Shown here: in pieces, positions 10,276 to 20,533 of the stretch
Layout: each line of letters begins with the position of its first letter
Numbering within the stretch: the stretch's first letter is position 1
Source of the DNA: Pasteurellaceae bacterium Pebbles2
GTDB lineage: Bacteria; Pseudomonadota; Gammaproteobacteria; Enterobacterales; Pasteurellaceae
Length of the DNA stretch: 64,000 nt
Reading direction: 5' to 3'
NCBI GenBank assembly: GCA_023101505.1
Contig: LVZA01000001.1
Coordinates: forward strand, 682,001-746,000
Notes under the pieces: generated by a model
What the model was told of the DNA's origin: nothing
The model's database searches: none
The model's input: the letters and a program-made list of their open reading frames with translations, nothing else
Translations under genes and position numbers: made by a program

Positions 10276-12753
10276 ATGTCAACTTTAGCGAATTTATACC
10301 GAAAAGCACTCAGCTTTCCATTGTCTTTTTTAGTGAAAAACAATCCTATTCCACACAATCCTATCACCGAGTTGAGCTTAGATCTCAGCCAGCCGATTGT
10401 GTATGTGCTGCCTTATACTTCACAAACGGATTTAGTGATTTTCCAGCGTAACTGCCTCAATATCGGCTTGCCTGACCCCTTAGAAAATAATGAAATCAAC
10501 GGCACATCTTTGCCACGCTACGTGTTTTTAGATGAGGGACACAGCTTCTTCAAATCCAAAGGGGCGAAAAAAGAAACGGAAAAAGTTTTCTATAATTACT
10601 TAGAATTGCACCGCGCTTTAGCAGAATTAGATGTGCAACTTGTGCCTGTTTCAGTATTATGGGGGCGTGCGCCTGGGCAAGAAGATAAAAACGGCTTACC
10701 AAAATTACGTTTATTAAATGGCATTCAAAAAACCTTTGCCGTGTTATGGTTTGGGCGTGATACCTTTGTGCGCTTTTCGCAAGCGGTATCTTTGCGCTAT
10801 ATGGTGAACGAACACGGTTCTGATGAGAAAATTGCGCAAAAATTGGCTCGAGTGGCAAAAATGCACTTTGCGAAACAGCGCATTTCCGCCGCAGGCCCTC
10901 GTTTGCCAAACCGTCAGGCAATGTTTAATAAATTATTGCAATCGCCGACCATTCTGCAAGCGATTGAAGATGAAGCCAAAGCAAAAAATTTAACCAAAGA
11001 AAAAGCCACCAAAGAAGCCGAGAAAATCTTGGACGAAATCGCCGCCAATGTGAGCTACGAAGGCTTGCGAGTTGCCGACCGTTTTCTGCGTTGGTTGTGG
11101 AATAAACTCTATCAAGGTATCGATGTACAAAATGCCGACCGAGTGCGTAAACTAGCGTTAGACGGACACGAGATCGTGTATATTCCGTGCCATCGTAGCC
11201 ATATTGACTACTTATTATTATCCTATGTGTTATATCATCAAGGCTTAGTAACACCGCATATCGCCGCAGGAATTAACCTGAATTTCTGGCCTGTGGGTGG
11301 CTTGTTCCGTCGTGGTGGCGCATTCTTTATTCGTCGCACATTCAAAGGAAATCGCCTCTATTCGACGATTTTCCGTGAATATTTGGCGGAATTATTCCAT
11401 CGTGGCTATTCTGTGGAATTCTTCATTGAGGGCGGACGCTCTCGCACAGGTCGCCTGCTTGCGCCAAAAACAGGTATGGTGTCAATGACCTTACAAGCCT
11501 TACAACAAGGACAAACTCGCCCGATTTCTATCGTGCCTGTTTATGTTGGCTATGAACACGTTTTAGAAGTAGATACTTACGCCAAAGAATTGCGTGGTGC
11601 AGCCAAAGAAAAAGAAAATGCTGGCTTGGTATTGCGAGTGATCAAAAAATTACGCAACTTAGGCAAAGGCTATGTGAATTTTGGTGAGCCAATTTCACTC
11701 AATAATTACCTCAATCAGCACTATCCTGAATGGAAACAAGACAGCCAAGAAGATCGCCCAGCGTGGTTTAATCAAGCGGTAGATAAAGTATCAAATCAAG
11801 TAATGGTTAATATCAACAATGCCGCTGCGGTGAACGCAATGAACTTAACTGGCACGGCATTATTGTCATCTCGTCAGCGTGCTTTGGCTCGTGAGCAATT
11901 ATTAGAGCAGCTTGAAAGCTATCAGCAATTCTTGCTCAACACACCATATTCACAAGATGTGATTATTCCAACCGAAAGCCCTGAAGAAATGCTCACGCAC
12001 GTGTTGAGCTTAGATCGTGTTGGCGTATTAACTGAAAAAGATAATTTCGGCGAAATTATTCGTTTAGAACGCAATTCAGCGGTGTTGATGACTTATTATC
12101 GCAACAATATTCAACATTTATTCGTGTTGCCATCGCTGGTTGCTAGCATTGTGTTGCATTATGAAGCAACGCAAAAAGATTTAGTGATTGATGCCGTGGC
12201 GAAAATTTATCCGTTCTTGCGTAGTGAATTATTTTTACATTTTAACAACGAAGAATTACGTGAACGTGTTGAAAGCATTATCGCTGAATTAAGTCGTCAA
12301 AATTTGATTAAGTCTAATGACAATTTATTAAGTATTAATCGTGCCAAGGTGCGTAGTTTGCAGTTGTGGGCGGCGACGATGCGTGAAATTTTGCAACGTT
12401 ATCAAATCTCCGTCAGCCTATTGCTGAACGAACCGAACATTTCTCGTGCGGCACTAGAAAAAGAAAGCCAATCTATCGCTCAGCGTTTATCGGTTCTGCA
12501 CGGCATCAATGCGCCTGAATTCTTTGATAAAGCCGTATTCTCTTGCTTTGTGAATAGCTTAAAAGTGAATGGCTATTTCGATGAACAAGGGCAAGCAGAT
12601 TTAGTGAAATTGCAAGAATTAGCCGACATTTTCAACCGTTTAATTTCAACTGAAGTGAATTTAACCATTCAAAGTGCGGTGGAAAAAGCGGAAGATTTAG
12701 ACGAGCCAAACGTATCTATCAATAAAATCGATGATCAATATGAAGAGAATTAA
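10276..12753 (+). CDS. plsB: Glycerol-3-phosphate 1-O-acyltransferase
   Basis: Inner-membrane-associated acyltransferase that adds the first acyl chain to sn-glycerol 3-phosphate in phospholipid synthesis. It has 825 residues (E. coli 807). The catalytic HX4D box is at H306-D311 (CHRSHID), the same numbering as in E. coli. Further acyltransferase motifs are [33 protein letters not shown] and [11 protein letters not shown]. The ATG is preceded by AAGGG. The gene stands alone and is closed by a hairpin terminator 30 bp after the stop. Confidence 0.96.
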   Translation: MSTLANLYRKALSFPLSFLVKNNPIPHNPITELSLDLSQPIVYVLPYTSQTDLVIFQRNCLNIGLPDPLENNEINGTSLPRYVFLDEGHSFFKSKGAKKETEKVFYNYLELHRALAELDVQLVPVSVLWGRAPGQEDKNGLPKLRLLNGIQKTFAVLWFGRDTFVRFSQAVSLRYMVNEHGSDEKIAQKLARVAKMHFAKQRISAAGPRLPNRQAMFNKLLQSPTILQAIEDEAKAKNLTKEKATKEAEKILDEIAANVSYEGLRVADRFLRWLWNKLYQGIDVQNADRVRKLALDGHEIVYIPCHRSHIDYLLLSYVLYHQGLVTPHIAAGINLNFWPVGGLFRRGGAFFIRRTFKGNRLYSTIFREYLAELFHRGYSVEFFIEGGRSRTGRLLAPKTGMVSMTLQALQQGQTRPISIVPVYVGYEHVLEVDTYAKELRGAAKEKENAGLVLRVIKKLRNLGKGYVNFGEPISLNNYLNQHYPEWKQDSQEDRPAWFNQAVDKVSNQVMVNINNAAAVNAMNLTGTALLSSRQRALAREQLLEQLESYQQFLLNTPYSQDVIIPTESPEEMLTHVLSLDRVGVLTEKDNFGEIIRLERNSAVLMTYYRNNIQHLFVLPSLVASIVLHYEATQKDLVIDAVAKIYPFLRSELFLHFNNEELRERVESIIAELSRQNLIKSNDNLLSINRAKVRSLQLWAATMREILQRYQISVSLLLNEPNISRAALEKESQSIAQRLSVLHGINAPEFFDKAVFSCFVNSLKVNGYFDEQGQADLVKLQELADIFNRLISTEVNLTIQSAVEKAEDLDEPNVSINKIDDQYEEN

Positions 12754-12784
12754 TTTGCTAAATTAAGATCGATTTGTTACATAT

Positions 12785-12824
12785 AATAGCCATCTATACT
12801 GCCAAAGTATGGTGGCTATTTTTA
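12785..12824 (+). terminator. Rho-independent terminator of plsB
   Basis: An interrupted hairpin: AATAGCCA pairs with TGGCTATT, an inner ATACT pairs with AGTAT, and a T-rich tail (TTTTATTT) follows. It separates plsB from the MFS gene. Confidence 0.75.
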
Positions 12825-12848
12825 TTTCAATTTACATTAGGAAGCAAG

Positions 12849-14171
12849 ATGAATTTAAGAGACAAAATTGATGAAAGCCCAATGTCTGGGTATCAATGGG
12901 GAATTGTTGCGATGGCAGCCATTATGAACCTGCTCGATGGTTTTGATGTGTTGGCATTGGCTTTCACCGCATCGGCAATCAAAGCAGAATTTGCCCTTTC
13001 AGGCGTGCAACTCGGCTATTTAATGAGCGCAGGTTTAATCGGAATGACCGCAGGATCACTGTTTCTTGCACCTTTTGCCGATAAAATTGGCCGCCGTCCT
13101 TTGCTATTAATTGCCATTGTGCTTTCAGCCTTAGGTATGCTCGGCTCTGCATTCATCAGCTCTTATGAAGCCTTAGGCGGCTGGCGTTTACTCACAGGCT
13201 TAGGCGTGGGCGGTATTTTAGTTGGCACGAACGTGTTAACCAGCGAATATTCTTCTCGTAAATGGCGCAGCTTCGCTATCAGCGTGTATGCTTCAGGTTT
13301 CGGGATCGGTGCGGTGCTAGGCGGTTTCTTGGCGGTGGCATTGCAAGATATTTACGGCTGGCGTTCGGTATATTTAGCTGGTGCAGGCTTAACGGGCTTA
13401 TGCTTCCTTGCCTTGCTCGCTTGGTTGCCTGAATCTATCGATTTTTTATTAAACAAACAACCAAAAAATGCAGAGCAGCGTTTAAATCAAATTGCTAAAA
13501 AAATGGGCTTAGCAGGAAATTGGACATTGCCAGCCCTTTCAGCGCAAAATGGTGAAAAAAGTGCGGTGAAAAAATTACCAATTTCGCAACTTTTCTCAGC
13601 GCAATACTTACGCTCAACCTTATTAATCTGGACTGCCTTTTTCTCGATTATGTTCAGCTTTTACTTCGTGAGTTCGTGGACACCAGCGTTACTTAAAGAC
13701 GCAGGAATCGGCGCAGATGCTAGTATCGTCATCGGAATTATGATCTCCATCGGCGGCACAATCGGATCATTATGCTATGGTTTACTCGCAAGTCGTTGGT
13801 CGGCTCGTAATGTGTTGATTTTATTCACTGTTCTGTCATCTTGTGCGGTTGTAGTATTTATTTTCTCATCATCAGTTTTATGGCTGGCAATGATTTTAGG
13901 CGTGTTAGTCGGCGCATTAATCAACGGCTGTATCAGCGGATTATATACGCTAAACCCAAGCATTTATGCGGCAGACATTCGTAGCACTGGGGTGGGCTGG
14001 TCAATCGGCGTGGGTCGTATCGGTTCAATCTTAGCTCCAACCATTGCTGGTTCTTTATTAGACCTTGGCTGGGAAAAACAAAATCTTTACATCGCTATCG
14101 GCTTTGTTTTACTCATCTCAACCGTTGCACTAAGTTTCTTAAAACGCCAAAGCAAACTGCAAGCAATTTAA
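12849..14171 (+). CDS. MFS transporter, aromatic acid:H+ symporter type
   Basis: 440-residue major facilitator protein with about twelve membrane helices. The loop 2-3 signature is visible in APFADKIGRRPLL, and the first helix contains MNLLDGFDVLALAF, whose DGFD motif is typical of the aromatic-acid/organic-acid AAHS family (PcaK, MhpT and relatives). I chose ATG 12849 (MNLRDKIDESPMSG), with GGAAG just upstream; an open start 25 codons earlier lies inside the plsB terminator hairpin. The substrate cannot be told from sequence. No catabolic genes for aromatic acids are nearby; a TRAP carboxylate transporter follows after a terminator. Confidence 0.82.
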   Translation: MNLRDKIDESPMSGYQWGIVAMAAIMNLLDGFDVLALAFTASAIKAEFALSGVQLGYLMSAGLIGMTAGSLFLAPFADKIGRRPLLLIAIVLSALGMLGSAFISSYEALGGWRLLTGLGVGGILVGTNVLTSEYSSRKWRSFAISVYASGFGIGAVLGGFLAVALQDIYGWRSVYLAGAGLTGLCFLALLAWLPESIDFLLNKQPKNAEQRLNQIAKKMGLAGNWTLPALSAQNGEKSAVKKLPISQLFSAQYLRSTLLIWTAFFSIMFSFYFVSSWTPALLKDAGIGADASIVIGIMISIGGTIGSLCYGLLASRWSARNVLILFTVLSSCAVVVFIFSSSVLWLAMILGVLVGALINGCISGLYTLNPSIYAADIRSTGVGWSIGVGRIGSILAPTIAGSLLDLGWEKQNLYIAIGFVLLISTVALSFLKRQSKLQAI

Positions 14172-14201
14172 CCGCACTTTTTAGCGAAATGCATCAAAAA
14201 T

Positions 14202-14236
14202 AAAAGCCTAATATTGAAATATTAGGCTTTTTTATT
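14202..14236 (+). terminator. Rho-independent terminator of the MFS gene
   Basis: A perfect 14-bp stem (AAAAGCCTAATATT with AATATTAGGCTTTT) and a 2-base loop, followed by a T-rich tail. Confidence 0.85.
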
Positions 14237-14310
14237 AACTTCTCATTTACCTTTTCTATACGAAAATATGAGCAACGCACTCAAGTTGCTGAAACGTTTT
14301 TTGTCTATAA

Positions 14311-15420
<1,110 letters not shown>

Positions 15421-15438
15421 TACCGCTATTGATAATTT

Positions 15439-15467
15439 AAAAGTGCGGTTAATTTTACCGCACTTTT
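15439..15467 (+). terminator. Attenuator-like hairpin between dctP and dctQ (inverted uptake sequences)
   Basis: AAAAGTGCGGT and ACCGCACTTTT form an 11-bp stem with a 7-base loop, then CG instead of a long T-run. The weak tail suggests partial termination after dctP, which would leave the binding protein more abundant than the membrane subunits. Confidence 0.55.
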
Positions 15468-15489
15468 CGTATTCTAGTAGGAGTTGAAT

Positions 15490-16116
15490 ATGTCTTACTT
15501 AAAATGGTTTTGGCATCGATTTGAAGAATGTTTCATTGTAATTTTGTTAATCACTATGACCTTGGTAACGTTTTCATATGTCGTGTTTAACAATCTTTAT
15601 AATGTTTTTTTTGAACTGGCGGATAAATTCCCAGCAACAACAAGTTTTGCTGAACCCACTGGCGAATTTATTATGACCTTAGCCCAAGATATGACTTGGA
15701 GTTTGGCAGTTACCAAAGCCTGCTTCGGTTGGTTGATTTTTTTAGGCGCATCTTATGGTGTTCGTGTCGGCGGGCATATTGGTGTCGATGCGGTGGTCAA
15801 AAAATTATCCAAAAAATCACAGCGAGTGGTTGGATTTTTAGCCGCCGCCACTTGCATTGCCTATGCATTAATGATCGCCCTTGCCAGTTATGAGTGGATT
15901 GAAGCAATGTATATCAGTGATATTGGAGCAGATGACTTACATCAATTCCATATTAAGTTATGGCATATTGGTATTATTATGCCGATTGGTTTTGGTTTAA
16001 TTGCATTACGTTTTATTGAAGTGCTAGTTAAAATTGCCTTAGGTAAACAAAGTGCTTTAGGTTTAGCCGATGAATCGCACGATGCCTTAAAACTCGCACA
16101 AGGAGATACAAAATGA
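15490..16116 (+). CDS. dctQ: TRAP transporter small permease subunit
   Basis: 208-residue inner-membrane protein with about four helices. It has the DctQ layout: an N-terminal helix after WFWHRFEECF, a later region SYGVRVGGHIGVDAVV, and a C-terminal helix near LKLWHIGIIMPIGFG. It forms the membrane complex with the large subunit that follows. I chose ATG 15490, which has AGGAG six bases upstream; a TTG two codons earlier is also open. Its stop overlaps the dctM start by four bases (ATGA), so translation is probably coupled. Confidence 0.88.
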   Translation: MSYLKWFWHRFEECFIVILLITMTLVTFSYVVFNNLYNVFFELADKFPATTSFAEPTGEFIMTLAQDMTWSLAVTKACFGWLIFLGASYGVRVGGHIGVDAVVKKLSKKSQRVVGFLAAATCIAYALMIALASYEWIEAMYISDIGADDLHQFHIKLWHIGIIMPIGFGLIALRFIEVLVKIALGKQSALGLADESHDALKLAQGDTK

Positions 16117-17396
16117 CCGTTATCGTTTTATTTGTTCTACTGTTTGTGTTTATGTTTATGGGCGTGCCGATCGCCATTTCTCTCGGGCTTTCGGGGGCGA
16201 TTGTCATCAGTTTATTCAGTCAAGATAGCCTAAGCTCGCTTGCGATTAAATTGTTTGAAACATCAGAACACTACACCTTACTCGCCATTCCGTTTTTCTT
16301 ACTCGCAGGTGCATTTATGACCACAGGCGGTGTGGCAAGACGTTTAATTGATTTTGCGAATGCTACCGTAGGGCATATTCGTGGCGGTTTAGCCATTGCG
16401 TCCGTACTTTCCTGTATGCTTTTCGCTGCCCTTTCTGGCTCAAGCCCTGCCACCGTTGCGGCGGTAGGTTCAATAGCCATCGCTGGTATGGTACGCTCAG
16501 GCTACCCTATCGGTTTTGGTACAGGGATTATTTGTAACGCAGGTACGTTGGGTATCCTTATTCCGCCGTCCGTGGTAATGGTGGTTTATGCTGCCGCAAC
16601 CGAAACCTCTGTTGGTCGTTTATTTATGGCTGGGGTTGTGCCGGGGTTATTGTTAGGCACGGTGTTAATGGTAGCGATCTATATCGTCGCACGAGTGAAA
16701 AAATTGCCTGCACAGCCAAGAGCCAGCGTGAAAGAATGGTTTCGTGCAGCACGTAAAGCTATTTGGGGCTTGTTGCTAATGGTGATCATTTTGGGTGGAA
16801 TTTACAGCGGTATTTTCACGCCAACAGAAGCTGCGGCAGTGGCGGCGGTATATTCCTTTGTGGTTGCTGTGTTTATTTATAAAGACATCAAACTCAAAGA
16901 TTGCCCGAAAGTGTTGCTGGAGTCAGGCAAGCTCAGCGTGATGTTGATGTTTATTATCGCTAATGCAATGTTGTTTGCCCACGTATTAACAACCGAACAA
17001 ATTCCACAGTTCATCACCCAAGTGGTAACGGAGATGAATTTGCAACCGTGGACATTCTTAATCGTGGTGAATATTGTGTTGCTGATTGCGGGTGCATTTA
17101 TGGAACCATCGGCGGTAATTTTGATCCTTGCGCCGATTTTATTCCCTATTGCGGTGAAACTTGGCATTGACCCAATTCACTTGGGAATTATTATGGTGGT
17201 GAATATGGAAATTGGCTTAATTACGCCGCCGATTGGCTTGAATTTATTTGTGTCATCAGCAATTACAGGAATGACACTAACGAACGTAATCAAAGCTGCA
17301 ATGCCGTGGTTAATGCTATTGCTGTTCTTCTTAGCATTGATTACCTACATTCCAGCCATTTCAATGAGTTTACCAAATTGGATTGGCATCAATTAG
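16113..17396 (+). CDS. dctM: TRAP transporter large permease subunit
   Basis: 427-residue DctM-type subunit with about twelve membrane helices; it forms the sodium-driven transport channel with DctQ. Typical stretches are FVFMFMGVPIAISLGLSGA at the N-terminus, AALSGSSPATVAAVGSI in the substrate/sodium region, ICNAGTLGILIPPSVVMVVY, and GLITPPIGLNLFV near the C-terminus. The start codon overlaps the dctQ stop (ATGA). A strong terminator follows. Confidence 0.93.
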   Translation: MTVIVLFVLLFVFMFMGVPIAISLGLSGAIVISLFSQDSLSSLAIKLFETSEHYTLLAIPFFLLAGAFMTTGGVARRLIDFANATVGHIRGGLAIASVLSCMLFAALSGSSPATVAAVGSIAIAGMVRSGYPIGFGTGIICNAGTLGILIPPSVVMVVYAAATETSVGRLFMAGVVPGLLLGTVLMVAIYIVARVKKLPAQPRASVKEWFRAARKAIWGLLLMVIILGGIYSGIFTPTEAAAVAAVYSFVVAVFIYKDIKLKDCPKVLLESGKLSVMLMFIIANAMLFAHVLTTEQIPQFITQVVTEMNLQPWTFLIVVNIVLLIAGAFMEPSAVILILAPILFPIAVKLGIDPIHLGIIMVVNMEIGLITPPIGLNLFVSSAITGMTLTNVIKAAMPWLMLLLFFLALITYIPAISMSLPNWIGIN

Positions 17397-17413
17397 TAAG
17401 ATTAACCATAAAC

Positions 17414-17447
17414 AAACGGCACGCAAAATATAGCGTGCCGTTTTTAT
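17414..17447. terminator. Bidirectional terminator between dctM and cpxA
   Basis: An 11-bp stem (AAACGGCACGC with GCGTGCCGTTT) and an 8-base loop, followed by TTATTTAT. It lies between the convergent dctM and cpxA genes. Confidence 0.88.
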
Positions 17448-17451
17448 TTAT

Positions 17452-18834
17452 CTACTCTTTCCACACAGGGAATTTAATCACCACACGTAAGCCGCCGAGG
17501 TGGCTTTTTTCTGCCCAAACTTCGCCTTGATGAGCTTGAATGGTGTTGCGCACAATGGTTAAACCTAAGCCTGTGCCTTGCGTTTTCTTGGTGCGTTCTT
17601 CGTCAACTCGGTAGAATGGCGAGAAAATACGCATATATTCATCTTCGTCTAAGCCTTCACCGTCATCATCAATATGAATAATGACATATTTATCCTGCAA
17701 TGCGAATTTTACTTCAATCAATGAATTGGTGTATTTCAATGCATTTCGGATCACATTTTCTAGCGCACTCGACAAGCCGTCTAAATTACCATAAATAAAA
17801 TATCTTTCAGGGTGTTTAATGCCCTGATGAACTTTCATCTTAATCTGCATTTGCTCAGCCTCAAAATAGGCATCTTGCACTACTTCCTGCCAAATTTGTG
17901 GAATAGATACATTTTCACGATAAATCGTGTCTTGCATTTGACTGCGTGAAGCCAGCAATAAATCGCCTACCATTTTATTTAAACGAGCAATTTCAATTTC
18001 GATGCGATCCAGCTCTGTGCTGTCGCCATTTTTCCGCCGCATTAAGCCCACTACTAATTGCAAGCGAGTTAATGGTGTACGCAATTCGTGTGAAATGGCT
18101 GACATCATTTTACGGTGCGATAAAATAAAATCACCTAAAGTTTGCGACATATGATTGAAACTTTTACCCACTTGGCGCAATTCAACCGTACCTGAAGTTT
18201 CTAGCTGACGGTTTACTGTAAAATCCCCTAAAGCAACGGCATTTGCGGCACGTTGCAAACGATGAATAGGCTTGGCTAAACTATAAGCTAACCACGCCAA
18301 AACCGGCGTTGAGATCACCATTAAAACGAGTAACAACAGCAAAGGACGGTCGAAAAAGTAGTTGACCAATTCCTTTTGCGGATTTACATAGCTGATAAAA
18401 TAAATTTTATAGGCAACTTGCAATTCATCATTATTTAAATGAATATCAAAAGGCCCTGAAATCGACACATTATTAAATGATTTACGCAAAGGCTGCATTG
18501 AGTCATCAGCGCCCTCCATAAAATTGCGGACAAGGTTGATTTCGTCAGGTTTTGCGCCAATAACATTGCTTTCATTATCCACCAGCACAGGGCGAGAAAC
18601 ATTCCCCTTTTCCTCAATGTAAATATCTGGTGCAACTAATAATCGACTGAATTGATTGGTGCGAATTGCATTAACAATTTCTTGATGGTAGCCACGCACT
18701 TCATTTGGTTTCAGCTCTGAATATAAGCGGGTATCAAGCTGCGGAATAAAGAAAGCAAGCACCAACAGCAAAACAAAGGTCAGCCAGAATAACGCAAAAA
18801 TTTTAACGGGAAGCGAGTTAATTCTTATCTTCAA
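17452..18834 (-). CDS. cpxA: Envelope-stress sensor histidine kinase
   Basis: 460-residue inner-membrane kinase matching E. coli CpxA (457). One membrane helix lies at about residues 12-30 and a second at about 165-185, with a periplasmic sensor between them. The HAMP domain follows. The phosphorylated histidine is H249 in ISHELRTPLTRL, and the ATP-binding domain shows DDDGEGL and GTGLGLTIV. The start appears to be TTG at 18834: the frame has a stop seven codons upstream and no ATG. It lies inside the 3' end of cpxR (17-base overlap) and has no clear ribosome site, so it is probably translated by coupling to cpxR. Confidence 0.92.
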   Translation of the reverse strand: MKIRINSLPVKIFALFWLTFVLLLVLAFFIPQLDTRLYSELKPNEVRGYHQEIVNAIRTNQFSRLLVAPDIYIEEKGNVSRPVLVDNESNVIGAKPDEINLVRNFMEGADDSMQPLRKSFNNVSISGPFDIHLNNDELQVAYKIYFISYVNPQKELVNYFFDRPLLLLLVLMVISTPVLAWLAYSLAKPIHRLQRAANAVALGDFTVNRQLETSGTVELRQVGKSFNHMSQTLGDFILSHRKMMSAISHELRTPLTRLQLVVGLMRRKNGDSTELDRIEIEIARLNKMVGDLLLASRSQMQDTIYRENVSIPQIWQEVVQDAYFEAEQMQIKMKVHQGIKHPERYFIYGNLDGLSSALENVIRNALKYTNSLIEVKFALQDKYVIIHIDDDGEGLDEDEYMRIFSPFYRVDEERTKKTQGTGLGLTIVRNTIQAHQGEVWAEKSHLGGLRVVIKFPVWKE

Positions 18835-19639
18835 ATCCCCACCACCAATTTATTTTTTCCTTTAAAATCATAGGATTACCCCCCCCCGCATTTCCAGCTA
18901 AGAGGGCTTCTTCCACACTCTCTGTCATCTTGCTTTCATATGCGCTAGACAACATCACATAACCCCGCCCACGTAAGGTTTTAAACCAAGGTTTACCATT
19001 CGAGCGTTCAGGTAATTTTTTGCGTAAATTTGACATATGAACATCAATCGAGCGGTCGAAAGGCGATAATTTTTTACCCAATACTTTCACGCTCATTGCA
19101 TCTTTGGACACCACCATATTGAGATTAACAAATAGCATCTCCAAACAGCCCACTTCCGCACTGGTTAAATCAATAAATTCACCGTTATAACTCACCTGCT
19201 TAGTCGATTTGTTGAGCAATAAACCATCGCAATCAATAATATGCTCTGAATGCACCATTGAACCGTCAGATTTTTGCACTGCTTCGGTTCGACGTAAAAT
19301 CGCTTTAATACGAGCCACTAATTCACGGTCGTTAAAAGGTTTAGCCAGATAATCGTCTGCACCTAATTCCAAGCCTTGTATGCGATCCAAATCATCGCCC
19401 CGAGCCGTGAGCATTAACACAGGCGTATCATAATGCCGACGAATTTCTTGCAGAGTTTCAATGCCGTCCATCACTGGCATCATAATATCAAGCAAAATCA
19501 GGCTATAATGCTGTGTTTTTAATTTTTCTAACGCAACTTTTCCATTTTCCGCTTGATCGACTTGATAACCGTCCAAAGCTAATAGATCTGCTAACAAAGA
19601 ACGAATGTCGTGATCATCATCAACTAAGAGCAAAGGCAT
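18818..19639 (-). CDS. cpxR: Response regulator CpxR with an unusual G-tract tail
   Basis: OmpR-type response regulator. The receiver domain is residues 1-115, with the phospho-acceptor Asp51 in LILLDIMMP, acidic VDDD at 6-9 and Lys100 in [10 protein letters not shown] winged-helix DNA-binding domain follows, ending at about residue 230 in [13 protein letters not shown]. coli CpxR ends two residues after this point (232). Here the frame goes on for 43 more residues, crossing a run of nine G (18879-18887 on the plus strand) that encodes Ala-Gly-Gly-Gly. Loss or gain of one G would stop the protein at 256 or 254 residues. It is co-transcribed with cpxA. Confidence 0.92.
   Translation of the reverse strand: MPLLLVDDDHDIRSLLADLLALDGYQVDQAENGKVALEKLKTQHYSLILLDIMMPVMDGIETLQEIRRHYDTPVLMLTARGDDLDRIQGLELGADDYLAKPFNDRELVARIKAILRRTEAVQKSDGSMVHSEHIIDCDGLLLNKSTKQVSYNGEFIDLTSAEVGCLEMLFVNLNMVVSKDAMSVKVLGKKLSPFDRSIDVHMSNLRKKLPERSNGKPWFKTLRGRGYVMLSSAYESKMTESVEEALLAGNAGGGNPMILKEKINWWWGFEDKN
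18879..18887 (-). repeat. Mononucleotide tract G9 in the cpxR tail
   Basis: Nine consecutive C on the plus strand (G on the coding strand) near the end of cpxR, 45 bp before the cpxA start. Tracts of this length are slippage-prone in Haemophilus-type genomes. Nine G keeps cpxR open to 18818. Eight G would stop at TGA 18870-18868, and ten G at TAA 18878-18876. Confidence 0.9.
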
Positions 19640-19802
19640 TGTTTTATCCTCAATTTATTCTAATTTGATCAATTTTAATGTATTTTTTATAAAAAAAGAA
19701 CCAATAAAACAAAGAACTGCTGTTAATCTGCGGCAATCTGTTTTAAAATTCGCAAGATTTATTGATCGCACATCACACCCATCTCAAAATAAGGAATATT
19801 CT

Positions 19803-20429
19803 ATGAAAATTGTCGAAGTCAAACACCCACTCGTAAAACACAAATTAGGTTTAATGCGTATGGCTGACATCAGCACAAAACAATTCCGTGAATTAGCGAC
19901 GGAAGTGGGTAGCTTATTAACCTATGAAGCCACCGCCGATTTAGAAGTAGAAAACGTAACGATTGACGGTTGGTGCGGACCAGTTAATATTGATAGAATT
20001 AAAGGTAAAAAAGTTACCGTTGTGCCAATTTTGCGTGCAGGTTTAGGAATGATGGACGGCGTATTAGAACATATTCCAAGTGCACGTATCAGCGTAGTCG
20101 GTATGTACCGCAACGAAGAAACCCTTGAACCTGTAGCCTATTTCCAAAAATTAGCCAGCGATTTAGAAGAACGTCTTGCCATCGTTGTTGACCCAATGCT
20201 AGCCACTGGCGGCTCGATGATTGCCACCATTGATTTATTAAAACAAAAAGGCTGTAAGCAAATTAAAGTCTTAGTTCTCGTCGCCGCACCTGAAGGTGTG
20301 AAAGCCCTAGAAGCCGCTCACCCAGATATTGAACTTTATACCGCCTCTATTGACGATCATCTCAATGAACACGGCTATATTATTCCAGGTCTTGGCGATG
20401 CCGGCGATAAGATATTTGGTACTAAATAA
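19803..20429 (+). CDS. upp: Uracil phosphoribosyltransferase
   Basis: 208 residues, exactly the length of E. coli Upp. It converts uracil and PRPP to UMP in pyrimidine salvage. The N-terminus [19 protein letters not shown] is the family start, and the PRPP-binding loop is visible in [13 protein letters not shown] chose ATG 19803, with AAGGAATA upstream; the longer open frame adds 46 unrelated residues. It is followed by the uracil permease gene across a spacer containing a terminator-like hairpin. Confidence 0.96.
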   Translation: MKIVEVKHPLVKHKLGLMRMADISTKQFRELATEVGSLLTYEATADLEVENVTIDGWCGPVNIDRIKGKKVTVVPILRAGLGMMDGVLEHIPSARISVVGMYRNEETLEPVAYFQKLASDLEERLAIVVDPMLATGGSMIATIDLLKQKGCKQIKVLVLVAAPEGVKALEAAHPDIELYTASIDDHLNEHGYIIPGLGDAGDKIFGTK

Positions 20430-20436
20430 TTTCCTT

Positions 20437-20465
20437 TCCCTTTGCGTAAGCAAGGGGATTTTTTT
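20437..20465 (+). terminator. Terminator or attenuator between upp and uraA
   Basis: A 9-bp stem (TCCCTTTGC with GCAAGGGGA, one G-T pair) and a 4-base GTAA loop, followed by seven T. It should stop many transcripts after upp; uraA then needs readthrough or its own promoter in the remaining 68 bp. Confidence 0.7.
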
Positions 20466-20533
20466 GCAAACCGCGGTGCAAAAATCGCAAGTTTTTTAAC
20501 CGCACTTAACACAACATAACACAAGTAAACATT

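Noticed and set aside
19665-19802. An N-terminal extension of 46 residues on Upp.
   Set aside because: It overlaps the promoter region, has no family counterpart, and the chosen start gives exactly 208 residues as in E. coli.
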